Assembly: GCA_003133005.1 (NCBI GenBank)
Contig: PKZI01000137.1
Location: forward strand, 314 to 7,842
Reading direction: 5' to 3'
Origin: Acidimicrobiaceae bacterium
GTDB taxonomy: Bacteria > Actinomycetota > Acidimicrobiia > Acidimicrobiales > RAAP-2
Length of the DNA stretch: 7,529 nucleotides
In this document: piece after piece, positions 1-7,378 of the stretch
Position numbering within the stretch: position 1 is the first letter of the stretch
How the letters are laid out: every line of letters begins with the position of its first letter
Translations under genes and position numbers: made by a program
Notes under the pieces: model-generated
What the model was told of the DNA's origin: nothing
Seen by the model: only the letters and a program-made list of their open reading frames with translations
Database searches by the model: none

Positions 1-1941
1 GACGTCTTCACCATGGGCGCGCGACCCCTCGCGGTGATGGACCCCTTGTTCTTTGGCGAGTTGACCGACGCGCGCCAGCGCTGGCTCGTCGAGGGAGTGG
101 TGTCGGGAATATCGGGTTACGGGAACTCCGTCGGCGTGCCCACCGTGGGTGGCGAGTTGACCTTTGACGAGTGCTACGCGTCGAATCCGCTCGTGAACGT
201 GTTGTGCTGTGGGGCCTTGCCCACGGACCGTCTCGTGCTCGGCGTCGCGTCGGGCGTGGGAAATCTCGCGGTCTTATTGGGCTCATCGACCGGGCGTGAC
301 GGTATTGGCGGCGTCTCGGTACTCGCGTCGGCCGGTTTCAGCGGTGAGGACGGTGCGGCGTCGCTCGATGACGCGAAGCGACCGAGCGTCCAGGTGGGCG
401 ACCCCTACGAGGAGAAGCGCCTCATCGAGGCGTGCCTCGAACTGCTCGATCGCGGGCTCGTCGTGGGCATCCAAGACCTCGGCGGTGCGGGACTCGTGTG
501 TGCCACGAGTGAGACCGCCGCACGAGGCGGCGTCGGCATGGACGTCGACATCACCGCCGTGGCGCTTCGCGAAGAGGGCATGGCGCCCTTTGAGATCATG
601 ACGTCCGAAAGTCAAGAACGCATGCTCGCCATCATCACGCCCGAGAACTGGGACGAGCTCGCCGATCTGTGCGCCAAGTGGGAGGTACGTGCCAATGTCG
701 TCGGTCGCGTCGTCGAGCCAGTCGTGGACGCGCAGGGTCGAAAGGTCGGCATGCTGCGCATACGGCGTGGTTTCGACGGCGAGATCTTGGGCGAGGTGCC
801 CGCGACGTCACTCGCGGACGAAGCCCCCCTCTACGACCGACCTCGCGCACGACCCGTGTCTCTCGACGCCGTGCTCGCTGACGATCCGACGAAGGACGAG
901 CCGGTGGGTTCACCCAACGATGATCTGTTGGCGCTGCTTCTTGATCCGACGTGGGTCTATCGACAATACGATTCGCAACTTTTCTTGAACACGGTCGTCG
1001 GCCCAGGTCGTGACGCGTCACTCCTTCGACTCGCGGGACCCGGGCTACCCTCGTCAAACCGCGGTATCGCGCTCACGACCGATTCGAATCCTCGCTGGTG
1101 CGCGCTTGATCCTCGCGTGGGCACGGCACTCACCGTCGCCGAAAGTGTCGCGAACCTCGCGTGCGTGGGCGCGAGCGCGAAAGCGCTCGTGAATTGCCTC
1201 AACTTCGGTAACCCTGAACACCCAGAGGTCATGTGGCAACTGTCCGAGTCAATCGATGGGATGGCCGAGGCGTGTCGCGCCCTCGAGATTCCCGTTGTGG
1301 GTGGCAACGTCTCGCTCTATAACGAGAGCGGTGGAAGCGATATTGACCCGACACCCGTCGTCGGGCTCTTGGGCGTCGTTGACGCCCTCGTGTCGCCTCC
1401 TCCGGGATGGAACTGGCGTGAGGGTGACGCGGTCGTGTTAGTGGGTGCTCGCCGGGCGTCCGGCGATACCGCGTTCCCGTTAGGTGGCTCACGTTGGGCG
1501 ACGAAACGAGGTCGTCGAGGCGGCACCGTCGCGGACTTTGACGGATCGTCGCTCAAGAAGACGTTCGACTTCGTCGCTGCGGAGATTTCGGCGATCTGTG
1601 CGGGCAACGAAAGTGACGTGACGTCCGTGCACGACGTGGGCGGCGGAGGGCTCGCGACCGCACTCGCGGAGATGGCGAGCAGCACCGGCCTCGGCGCCAA
1701 CGTCGTCGAACTCGAGGGTCACGGCGAACTTTTCGCTGAATTTCCCGGACGTTTTGTCATGACGACCAACAATCTCGATCAGTTCGTTTCGCGCGCCGCG
1801 TCGGCGGGCGTGGCCCTCGAGGAGATCGGACGCGTGGGTGGGACGAACCTGCGCATCGGTGCGAGCATCGACCTCGAGGTGCAGGAAATAGCGCGACGAC
1901 GTGCGAACGCACTGGAGGACTCGCTCGCCGGAGTGGGTTAA
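1..1941 (+). CDS. purL: Phosphoribosylformylglycinamidine synthase, PurL subunit (5'-truncated by the window edge)
   Basis: This is the ATP-dependent synthetase subunit that converts FGAR plus ammonia to FGAM, step 4 of de novo purine synthesis, in the cytoplasm; in small-type PurL the ammonia comes from a separate PurQ with PurS. The frame is open from base 1 and begins DVFTMGARP, an internal PurL motif found about 100 residues into family members, so the ATG at 13 is internal and the true start lies outside. The visible 646 residues carry [13 protein letters not shown] (40-52), STGRDGIGG (96-104), [27 protein letters not shown] (202-208), the linker region with QYDSQ, then the second AIRS-like half with [21 protein letters not shown] (434-442) and DPTPVVG. 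No glutaminase domain follows, so it is the small Bacillus-type form of roughly 740 residues. Its TAA stop overlaps the stop of the convergent PHP gene by four bases. Identity is certain; only the start is missing. Confidence 0.97.
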   Translation, partial: DVFTMGARPLAVMDPLFFGELTDARQRWLVEGVVSGISGYGNSVGVPTVGGELTFDECYASNPLVNVLCCGALPTDRLVLGVASGVGNLAVLLGSSTGRDGIGGVSVLASAGFSGEDGAASLDDAKRPSVQVGDPYEEKRLIEACLELLDRGLVVGIQDLGGAGLVCATSETAARGGVGMDVDITAVALREEGMAPFEIMTSESQERMLAIITPENWDELADLCAKWEVRANVVGRVVEPVVDAQGRKVGMLRIRRGFDGEILGEVPATSLADEAPLYDRPRARPVSLDAVLADDPTKDEPVGSPNDDLLALLLDPTWVYRQYDSQLFLNTVVGPGRDASLLRLAGPGLPSSNRGIALTTDSNPRWCALDPRVGTALTVAESVANLACVGASAKALVNCLNFGNPEHPEVMWQLSESIDGMAEACRALEIPVVGGNVSLYNESGGSDIDPTPVVGLLGVVDALVSPPPGWNWREGDAVVLVGARRASGDTAFPLGGSRWATKRGRRGGTVADFDGSSLKKTFDFVAAEISAICAGNESDVTSVHDVGGGGLATALAEMASSTGLGANVVELEGHGELFAEFPGRFVMTTNNLDQFVSRAASAGVALEEIGRVGGTNLRIGASIDLEVQEIARRRANALEDSLAGVG

Positions 1942-2861
1942 CGCATTGCTTTCAGCTCGGTGAGCACCTCGTTGGGAACTCGCAGGTCCCCAGATTTTCC
2001 AAAGCCGAGCGTGACGTCGCCCTTGTAGCTGCCGTGGTAGTCCGATCCACCCGTGGGGATCATGCCCGCGTCGCGCGTCAATTTCACCATGAGGGACCGA
2101 AGCGCTTCGGACGTGCCGCCGTAGTAGGCCTCCACGCCCTGTACCCCGCGCTCGCGCAACGACGCCATGACACGTGGCATGGTCGCGACGATGGTCGTTG
2201 TGTTGAGCGAGTCGACGTAGTTCACGAGAGGGTGGGCAATCGAAAAGACCGTTGACGAACCGGCCGCGGCGTCGACGAATTCCTCGATGGCCATGCTTGT
2301 CTTAGGCACGTACGCGCGACCGTCGCTCCCGAGCCATTCGACGAAGATCCCGTTCCAGCCTTCGTCGGTGCGTTCCCCGACGATCTCTGGATGGAGTTCG
2401 AACATCGCGCGCGCGAAGTGCGGTCGGCCAATGGAGTGGACGTTGCCCGCGAGCAACGCCAAATAGTCGATCGTCAGTCGATCAAAGCCCTGTTCGTTGA
2501 GGACCTTGACGAGGGCCATGTTGCGCACGTCGCGGTCGTGGCGAAGCGACGCCAACTTCTGTTGGAGTGGGTGGTCCTCGTTCATTGGTAAGAAATAGGC
2601 CAGCATGTGCACGTTGCGTGGTCCCACGCTGCCGTCGGGGCGGCGCTTTGGAAACGCGTTATCGCGCAGCGATACCTCGACGCCGCTGACGAGTTCGATG
2701 CCGAGTCGCTCACAGGCTTCGCTCATCTGGAGGTGACTCGCGGTGGTGTCGTGGTCCGTGAGGGCGAGGGCAGAGATACCCAGCAGGTACGCCTTTTGGG
2801 CTAACTCCGTGGGCGTGTCGGATCCGTCCGAGAAACTCGAGTGCGTGTGCAGGTCAATCAC
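1938..2861 (-). CDS. PHP-domain phosphoesterase, RnaAM/YciV (TrpH)-like
   Basis: This is a metal-dependent PHP-fold phosphoesterase. The closest known family I recognise is RNase AM / 3',5'-nucleotide bisphosphate phosphatase (YciV, TrpH), whose members act on pAp-like nucleotides and short RNA 5' ends. Counting from the GTG at 2861 (307 aa), metal-ligand motifs appear in the expected order: [11 protein letters not shown] (3-13), TDHDT (35-39), GVE (60-62), H85 in VHMLAYF, RPHFAR (146-151), AHP (209-211) and GGSDYH (271-276). The start at 2861 gives the usual MIDLHTHS opening; an upstream GTG at 2882 would add seven residues. Neither has a clear Shine-Dalgarno sequence. TACGCT at 2874-2869 lies seven bases before the 2861 start, so a leaderless mRNA is possible. 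The gene runs opposite to its neighbours: tail-to-tail with purL and divergent from purF. The fold is sure; the exact substrate is inferred, and a polymerase-associated or histidinol-phosphatase role is unlikely from motif order. Confidence 0.9.
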   Translation of the reverse strand: MIDLHTHSSFSDGSDTPTELAQKAYLLGISALALTDHDTTASHLQMSEACERLGIELVSGVEVSLRDNAFPKRRPDGSVGPRNVHMLAYFLPMNEDHPLQQKLASLRHDRDVRNMALVKVLNEQGFDRLTIDYLALLAGNVHSIGRPHFARAMFELHPEIVGERTDEGWNGIFVEWLGSDGRAYVPKTSMAIEEFVDAAAGSSTVFSIAHPLVNYVDSLNTTTIVATMPRVMASLRERGVQGVEAYYGGTSEALRSLMVKLTRDAGMIPTGGSDYHGSYKGDVTLGFGKSGDLRVPNEVLTELKAMR

Positions 2862-2957
2862 CGAAATCAGCGTACCGAACACGCTGCACGCGCCTGGCGC
2901 ACTGTGCGAGAATGGCGCAGTGCCGCGCCAGTCTTTTACCCGTAGTGTGGAGAAGGC
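2862..2957. promoter_or_regulatory. Divergent PHP/purF promoter region with several dyads
   Basis: These 96 bases must hold both promoters. They contain overlapping inverted repeats: GCGCC-T-GGCGC (2890-2900), CGCAC-T-GTGCG (2898-2908), GCACTG/CAGTGC (2899-2904 with 2918-2923) and TGGCGC/GCGCCA (2913-2918 with 2925-2930). TGGCGCA is also directly repeated 18 bases apart (2895 and 2913). Such spacing could be an operator or, on the purF side, a leader hairpin. No convincing -35/-10 pair is visible for purF. High GC makes short dyads common by chance, so the regulatory role is inference. Confidence 0.4.
2949..2956 (+). promoter_or_regulatory. Ribosome binding site of purF
   Basis: GGAGAAGG lies just before the ATG at 2958 and is purine-rich with a partial match to the anti-Shine-Dalgarno complement. 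It is the clearest ribosome binding site in the window and supports this start, which also places the catalytic cysteine at residue 5. Confidence 0.65.
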
Positions 2958-4358
2958 ATGAAAGAAGCCTGTGGCGTTGTTGGGATAGTTGCTCCGGGAC
3001 GCGACGTTTCACATCTTTGCTACGACGCGCTCTACGCGCTCCAGCACCGTGGTCAAGAATCCGCGGGTATGGCGACCTTTCAAAACGAGCAAATCACCGT
3101 CGTCAAGGACAACGGACTCGTCAGCCACGTCTTTGCCGACACGACGCTGCGCGCGCTCGCGGGCTCGTTCGTCATTGGTCACACGAGGTACTCCACGTCG
3201 GGATCGGCGAACTGGACCGCCGCTCAGCCGGTGTTTCGCTCGGCCGGTCGCTCGGGTTTCGCCCTCGGTCACAACGGGAACTTGACCAATACCTTCGAAC
3301 TCGCCGACAAGGCGGGCATCCAAGTGACCTCGATGTTGTCGGACTCGGACCTCGTCGCTGAGTTGCTCGCGCGTGAAGTCGAGAATGGCCACTCACTTAG
3401 CGAGGCGCTCTCGCTGGTATTGAGTATCGCCGAAGGTGCGTTCTCGATGGTCGTGCTCGAAGCGAACGCGGTGCACGCGGTGCGCGACCCTTACGGCTTT
3501 CGACCGCTCTGTCTCGGACTCCTCGGTACGCCCGAAGAGCCCGAAGGCTGGATCGTCGCATCAGAGTCGCCGGCGCTCGACGTCGTGGGAGCGACCTTCA
3601 TCCGCGAGATCGCGCCGGGTGAGATGGTCACCATCACCACCAGTGGCGTGACTTCGGTGCAGCTCCTCGAACCCGCCAGTGACAAGCAGAAACTCTGCAT
3701 TTTCGAGTTCGTGTACTTCGCTCGACCCGATACCTACCTCATGGGTCATCAGGTGCACACAACCCGGCGACGCATGGGTGAACTGCTCGCCAGCCAGTCC
3801 CACGTGCCCGCCGACATCGTCATGGGCGTGCCGGACTCGGGCGTGCCCGCGGCCGAAGGGTACGCCAAGGCGTCAGGCATCCCTTTCGGCTACGGCCTGG
3901 TAAAGAATCGTTATATCGGCCGCACGTTCATCGCGCCCGACCAGAACAAGCGAGCGGCGAGCGTTCGGCGCAAACTCAATCCACTGCGCGAGAACATCGA
4001 GGGCCAGCGCCTCATCGTGGTCGACGACTCGATCGTGCGCGGTACGACGACCCAGGCACTCGTGAAGATGCTGCGCGACGCCGGGGCGAAGGAAGTGCAT
4101 CTTCGCATCTCGTCACCGCCGTTCATGTGGCCCTGCTACTTCGGGATCGACACGCCCACGCGCGATGATCTGTTAGCGGCGAATCACTCGCTGTCTGAGA
4201 TGAACGAGTTCATAGGTTCGGACACGCTCGAATTCATCACGTTGGAGAACCTGCGAAGCGCGATCCAACTCGACGGTGAGTGTTGTGACGCGTGTTTGAC
4301 GGGCAACTATCCCGCGCCCACCCCGGTTGCACTCGGGGCGAGCAGGGGTCGTTGGTGA
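2958..4358 (+). CDS. purF: Amidophosphoribosyltransferase (glutamine PRPP amidotransferase)
   Basis: PurF makes 5-phosphoribosylamine from PRPP and glutamine, the committed first step of purine synthesis, in the cytoplasm. The 466-residue protein starts MKEACGVVGI, so the N-terminal nucleophile is Cys5 and a four-residue propeptide must be removed, as in the Bacillus-type enzymes. The glutaminase half shows HRGQESAGM (30-38), GHTRYSTSG (74-82), GHNGNLTN (104-111), DSDLVAELL and RDPYGFRPL (176-184). The phosphoribosyltransferase half shows VPDSGVPAAEGYA and the PRPP loop VVDDSIVRGTT (354-364). Cys247, Cys393, Cys443 and Cys446 sit where the [4Fe-4S] ligands of B. subtilis PurF lie (KLCIFEFVYF, WPCYFG, CDAC), so an oxygen-sensitive cluster is expected. 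A good ribosome binding site precedes the ATG. It heads the purF-purM-pyrE operon and its TGA overlaps the purM GTG. Feedback inhibition by AMP/GMP is known for the family, not shown here. Confidence 0.98.
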   Translation: MKEACGVVGIVAPGRDVSHLCYDALYALQHRGQESAGMATFQNEQITVVKDNGLVSHVFADTTLRALAGSFVIGHTRYSTSGSANWTAAQPVFRSAGRSGFALGHNGNLTNTFELADKAGIQVTSMLSDSDLVAELLAREVENGHSLSEALSLVLSIAEGAFSMVVLEANAVHAVRDPYGFRPLCLGLLGTPEEPEGWIVASESPALDVVGATFIREIAPGEMVTITTSGVTSVQLLEPASDKQKLCIFEFVYFARPDTYLMGHQVHTTRRRMGELLASQSHVPADIVMGVPDSGVPAAEGYAKASGIPFGYGLVKNRYIGRTFIAPDQNKRAASVRRKLNPLRENIEGQRLIVVDDSIVRGTTTQALVKMLRDAGAKEVHLRISSPPFMWPCYFGIDTPTRDDLLAANHSLSEMNEFIGSDTLEFITLENLRSAIQLDGECCDACLTGNYPAPTPVALGASRGRW

Positions 4359-5416
4359 CGCGGCTCCTTGATCAACCCACGGGCGGTTTGACGTATAAGT
4401 CCGCCGGCGTTTCCATCGAAGCGGGCGAAGAAGCGGTCGATCGGATCAAGAAAGTGGTCGACGCCACGCGACGTCCCGAAGTGCTCGGCGGTCTAGGCGG
4501 CTTCGCGGGATTGTTCGCCCTCAACCTCGCCAAGATGAAAGAACCGGTTCTCGTTTCCTCAACCGACGGCGTCGGCACGAAGCTCGAAGTCGCGCGTCGG
4601 ATGGGTCGTTACGACACGGTGGGTCGCGACCTCGTCGCGATGTTGGTCGACGACATTGTCTGCACGGGAGCCGAACCCTTATTCATGCTCGACTACGTGG
4701 CAGTTGGTTCGCTCGTCCCTTCGCGGCTCGAGGAACTGGTGACCAGCATCGCGGAGGGCTGTCATCTCGCAAATATCGCCCTGCTGGGTGGCGAGACGGC
4801 TGAGCACGGCGGTGTCATGGGATCAGACGACCTGGATGTGGCTGGTTTCGCCGTCGGCGTGCTCGAGCGTGGCACCGAACTCGGTGTGCATCGCGTCCAT
4901 AAGGGTGACGCGATCGTGGGATTGGCCTCACCCGGACTTCGCTCAAATGGCTACTCGCTCGCTCGAAAGGTATTGCTGGACGACGAAAGTGCGTTGACAC
5001 GCCCCGCCTACGAGGGCTCGACACGCACGCTCGGCGAAGAACTCCTCTTGCCGTCGGTGATCTACGCGCCCGCGGTCCTGGCCATGAAGAAGAAGATGGG
5101 TGACGGACTTCGGGCGGTCGCACACATCACGGGCGGGGGCATCATGGGCAACGTGGTGCGCATCGTGCCGCCGACGCGCGACGCGGTGATCCACCTCGAC
5201 GCCTTCGAGACGCCAGAGATCTTCTTTGAGATCCAGCGTCGTGGCCAGGTGAGCGCCGACGAAATGGTGCGAGTCTTTAACTGTGGGCTCGGCATGGTCG
5301 TGGTGGTCGATCCCGACGAGACCGATACCGCGGTCGAAGAGGCGCGCGCGCAGGGTCTCGGGGCGGCGGTCATTGGCAATCTTCGTAGCGGTTCGGGCTC
5401 GGTGGTCTTGACGTGA
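4355..5416 (+). CDS. purM: Phosphoribosylformylglycinamidine cyclo-ligase (AIR synthetase)
   Basis: PurM closes the imidazole ring, converting FGAM and ATP to AIR, the step right after PurL. The protein of 353 residues is close to the usual ~345. It shows YKSAGVSIEAGEEAVDRI near the N terminus, GGLGGFAGLF, SSTDGVGTKLE (ATP/FGAM site), DLVAMLVDDIVCTGAEPLF, GGETAEHGGVM, GLASPGLRSNGYSL, ITGGGIMGN and VFNCGLGMV, the full family series in order. I chose GTG 4355 because it forms a GTGA overlap with the purF stop and has AGGGG at 4344-4348, six bases upstream; a GTG at 4292 in the same frame would put 67 bases inside purF and add residues that do not look like PurM. The tight overlap implies translational coupling with purF. 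The loop reads GGETAEHGGVM rather than the common GGETAEMPGMY, a lineage variation in my reading and not a defect. Confidence 0.97.
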   Translation: MTRLLDQPTGGLTYKSAGVSIEAGEEAVDRIKKVVDATRRPEVLGGLGGFAGLFALNLAKMKEPVLVSSTDGVGTKLEVARRMGRYDTVGRDLVAMLVDDIVCTGAEPLFMLDYVAVGSLVPSRLEELVTSIAEGCHLANIALLGGETAEHGGVMGSDDLDVAGFAVGVLERGTELGVHRVHKGDAIVGLASPGLRSNGYSLARKVLLDDESALTRPAYEGSTRTLGEELLLPSVIYAPAVLAMKKKMGDGLRAVAHITGGGIMGNVVRIVPPTRDAVIHLDAFETPEIFFEIQRRGQVSADEMVRVFNCGLGMVVVVDPDETDTAVEEARAQGLGAAVIGNLRSGSGSVVLT

Positions 5417-5967
5417 GCGACGAGCGCGACCGCGTTCTTCAACACCTTCTTGACCACTCGGTGCGACGAGGAGATTTCGTGTTGAAGTCCGGTCGTCGAT
5501 CGTCGTGGTTCATCGACTCCAAAATGACGATTTGCGCGCCCGAGGTCATGGTGGACGTCGCGTCGTTACTCCTCGAAAAAGTGCCAGCCGAAGTGACGGC
5601 CATAGGGGGCTTGACGATGGGTGCCGACGGAGCTTCGTTCGTCACCGCGGGCGTCGCCGCGACCCGAGGGCGGATGTTGAACGCCTTCAGCGTGCGAAAA
5701 GAAGTGAAGGATCACGGTGCGGGTGGTCGAATCGCGGGGGTACTTGACGTGAACGACCACGTGGTGATCCCCGAGGACACGGTGACGCGCGGCACGAGTC
5801 TGCTCGAAGCGGCGAACGTCGTGCGCGATTTTGGTGCGAACGTCGTGCTCCTCCTTGCGGTCGTTGATCGCGGGGGCACCGTTAGGGACCTCGCGGCGCG
5901 CGAAGGCCTGACCTTCGAGGCGCTGTTCAGTGCGCCGGACCTCGGTTTCTCCTACGAGGGCGCCTAG
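5413..5967 (+). CDS. pyrE: Orotate phosphoribosyltransferase
   Basis: OPRT transfers the phosphoribosyl group of PRPP to orotate, giving OMP in pyrimidine synthesis. The 184-residue protein has the OPRT features in order: FVLKSGRRSSWFIDSK (22-37), IGGLTMGADG (64-73), RKEVKDHG (95-102, the catalytic flexible loop with Arg/Lys/His), and the PRPP loop VVIPEDTVTRGTS (117-129), followed by LLEAANVVRDFGA and VVDRGG. Retention of the IGGLTMGAD and RKEVKDHG signatures argues for OPRT over a generic phosphoribosyltransferase such as Apt or PyrR. The proline before the Glu-Asp pair of the PRPP loop is unusual to my eye but leaves the acidic pair and the T-x-G turn intact. The GTG start overlaps the purM stop as GTGA; only a weak GGTGG lies upstream, so translation probably depends on coupling. 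Its TAG stop is interlocked with that of the convergent hydrolase gene. Confidence 0.92.
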   Translation: MSDERDRVLQHLLDHSVRRGDFVLKSGRRSSWFIDSKMTICAPEVMVDVASLLLEKVPAEVTAIGGLTMGADGASFVTAGVAATRGRMLNAFSVRKEVKDHGAGGRIAGVLDVNDHVVIPEDTVTRGTSLLEAANVVRDFGANVVLLLAVVDRGGTVRDLAAREGLTFEALFSAPDLGFSYEGA

Positions 5968-7028
5968 TTCTCCTTCGCGAGAACGTCGAACACTCGTTTT
6001 CGCCACGCACTGAGTTCGGGATAGTTCTCTTCGGGTGTGTGACCAAATCGCAGCACGAGTGCGTCGAGGGCGGGCACCACGCTGATGCTCTGGCCCTCGT
6101 AACCGCTCGCCCAGTACGTACCGTATTCGTCACCGGTGATCCACCACTGCCAGCTGTAGAACGAGTCGCTGTCGGGATCTTTACTGAGCGGCACCTGGGC
6201 GTTCTGGGCCCACTCGCGCGAGACCAGTTGGCGCCCGTCCCATTCGCCACCGCGTAGGTAGAGGAGACCGAACTTCGCGAAATCGAGCGCGTTGGCGTGC
6301 AAGTAACTCGACGCCACGAAGACACCGGTGGGATCAAAGGTCGCCACGGCACTGCTCATCCCAATCGGATCGAAGAGTCGCTCGTGCAAGTACGCGTCGT
6401 AGGAATCGCCATAACCAACATGGTCCGCGACGATGCGACTGAGCACGTTGGTCGTACCGCTCGAATAGTTGAAGAACGTGCCGGGCTCGTGGGCGAGTGA
6501 TATTCGCGCGCAGTAACCGGCCATGTCGTTCTTCCCGTCGCCAAAGAGCATCTCGATTACGTCGCTCTTCTGGCCAATCTCGTAGTTCTCGACGAATCCG
6601 AGTCCGTCGCGCATCGCGAGTAAGTCGCGCAGGCGAATCGCGTGGCGAGGATCATCGGGCGAGGACCACTCGGGTATCGGCGCACGATCGTCGGGATCCA
6701 GTTCACCCGCGTCAACGAGTGTGCCCACGATCATGTGCAGGACCGACTTCGCCATGGACCATGAGAGGAGTTGACTTGACTGGCCAATGGGCTCGGGGGC
6801 GCGGTCAAAGAATTCCTGGACGCCCGCGTAGCGCTCGACTAGGACTTCGCCGCCCTGGATGACGACGACGGCGTTGGTGAGGGCGAGCTCTTCGAGGGTG
6901 AACGCCTCGTCGACGACCTGGTCGAGTCGGGCTGAGGATCGCGTCGCGCGCGGCCACGACGAGGTGGGCCATGGCACGCCCGCGGGTTGGGGCGCGACGC
7001 GCGGGGTCACGTGTGGCAGTGTGCTCAT
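5964..7028 (-). CDS. Beta-lactamase-fold serine hydrolase (class C / 6-aminohexanoate-dimer hydrolase-like)
   Basis: This is a member of the beta-lactamase/transpeptidase-like serine hydrolase superfamily, which includes class C beta-lactamases, EstB-type esterases and NylB amide hydrolases; the substrate cannot be read from the sequence. From ATG 7028 it has 354 residues. The nucleophile motif SxxK is SMAK at 91-94, the second motif is YSS at 188-190 (within FNYSSGTTN, where class C enzymes have YxN), and a GYEGQ segment at 309-313 sits where the third, substrate-wall motif is expected. LRDLLAMRDGL (133-143), PIGM (221-224) and DFAKFGLLYLRGG (249-261) are typical of the family. The N terminus is proline-rich and polar with no signal peptide or lipobox, so a cytoplasmic enzyme is likely, which argues against a periplasmic or secreted lactamase. 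Upstream GTG 7073 and ATG 7058 are in frame but give a charged extension unlike the family. The gene is convergent to pyrE and probably functionally unrelated to it. Confidence 0.9.
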   Translation of the reverse strand: MSTLPHVTPRVAPQPAGVPWPTSSWPRATRSSARLDQVVDEAFTLEELALTNAVVVIQGGEVLVERYAGVQEFFDRAPEPIGQSSQLLSWSMAKSVLHMIVGTLVDAGELDPDDRAPIPEWSSPDDPRHAIRLRDLLAMRDGLGFVENYEIGQKSDVIEMLFGDGKNDMAGYCARISLAHEPGTFFNYSSGTTNVLSRIVADHVGYGDSYDAYLHERLFDPIGMSSAVATFDPTGVFVASSYLHANALDFAKFGLLYLRGGEWDGRQLVSREWAQNAQVPLSKDPDSDSFYSWQWWITGDEYGTYWASGYEGQSISVVPALDALVLRFGHTPEENYPELSAWRKRVFDVLAKEN

Positions 7029-7061
7029 GATTTTCTCAGTCCCCTTTGTCCTAGGCATTCT

Positions 7062-7078
7062 GTCACTCGTCACGTCAC
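7062..7078. repeat. Three GTCAC repeats in the divergent spacer
   Basis: GTCAC occurs at 7062-7066, 7069-7073 and 7074-7078 in the same orientation (GTGAC on the minus strand), inside the 72-base spacer between the serine hydrolase gene and the small rightward ORF. Closely spaced short repeats between divergent starts could bind a regulator; the unit is short and chance is not excluded. Confidence 0.3.
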
Positions 7079-7088
7079 AGCACGTCGG

Positions 7089-7094
7089 TATGTT
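7089..7094 (+). promoter_or_regulatory. Candidate -10 element for a leaderless transcript
   Basis: TATGTT ends six bases before the ATG at 7101, so transcription started from it would begin at or next to the start codon. No Shine-Dalgarno sequence precedes that ATG. No good -35 element is visible at 17 bases spacing, so the call is weak. Confidence 0.3.
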
Positions 7095-7100
7095 TCGTCG

Positions 7101-7376
7101 ATGACCAACGACCCCGAACCCGCCGTGCGCTATTTGTACCGGTCCGCACGCAGGTCGCTAAAGCGTGACGCGATGGTCAACGTCTACCTCGTCGAGCCTT
7201 GCTACGGATCGACGGTCGTCGCACGGATTGAACCACTGGGTCTCGTACACGCGCGCATTGGTGAGCACGAAAGCGCCTTGCGGGGCCTGGGGCGAAATTT
7301 GGTGTCGGTCGGGCCGTGGCGCACGACACCTAGTACTCGTCACACGCGGGTGCGAGTGCGATCACTTCGAAATTGA
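7101..7376 (+). CDS. Small hypothetical protein, 91 aa, uncertain
   Basis: I do not recognise this product. The ATG at 7101 opens a 91-residue basic protein (MTNDPEPAVRYLYRS at the start, an arginine-rich tail near residues 72-91), with no membrane segment, signal peptide or known motif visible. The first 60 codons favour G or C in the third position as the real genes do; the last 25 or so are less typical and look like non-coding sequence read through. No ribosome binding site precedes it, but TATGTT at 7089-7094 is placed for a leaderless mRNA. Its stop lies two bases before a strong hairpin, as expected if that hairpin ends the transcript. A longer in-frame version from 6987 would overlap the divergent hydrolase gene and is not favoured. 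It may be a real lineage-specific gene, a decayed one, or chance. Confidence 0.35.
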   Translation: MTNDPEPAVRYLYRSARRSLKRDAMVNVYLVEPCYGSTVVARIEPLGLVHARIGEHESALRGLGRNLVSVGPWRTTPSTRHTRVRVRSLRN

Positions 7377-7378
7377 GA

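Noticed and set aside
957..1700. Long open frames antisense to purL
   Set aside because: They are arginine/proline-rich shadows produced by high GC and strong codon bias; the sense frame is unambiguous PurL.
2862..2882. GTG 2882 as the PHP start
   Set aside because: Possible but less likely: family members open with the metal motif almost at once (MIDLHTHS), and no ribosome binding site supports the extra seven residues.
4292..4354. Upstream GTG start for purM
   Set aside because: It would overlap purF by 67 bases and add a non-homologous leader; GTG 4355 has the GTGA junction and an AGGGG six bases upstream.
5062..6006. Long open frames antisense to purM and pyrE
   Set aside because: Low-complexity shadows with no recognisable domain, lying opposite clear family proteins.
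7029..7073. Longer N terminus for the serine hydrolase from GTG 7073 or ATG 7058
   Set aside because: The added residues are charged, not a signal peptide, and would occupy the divergent promoter space.
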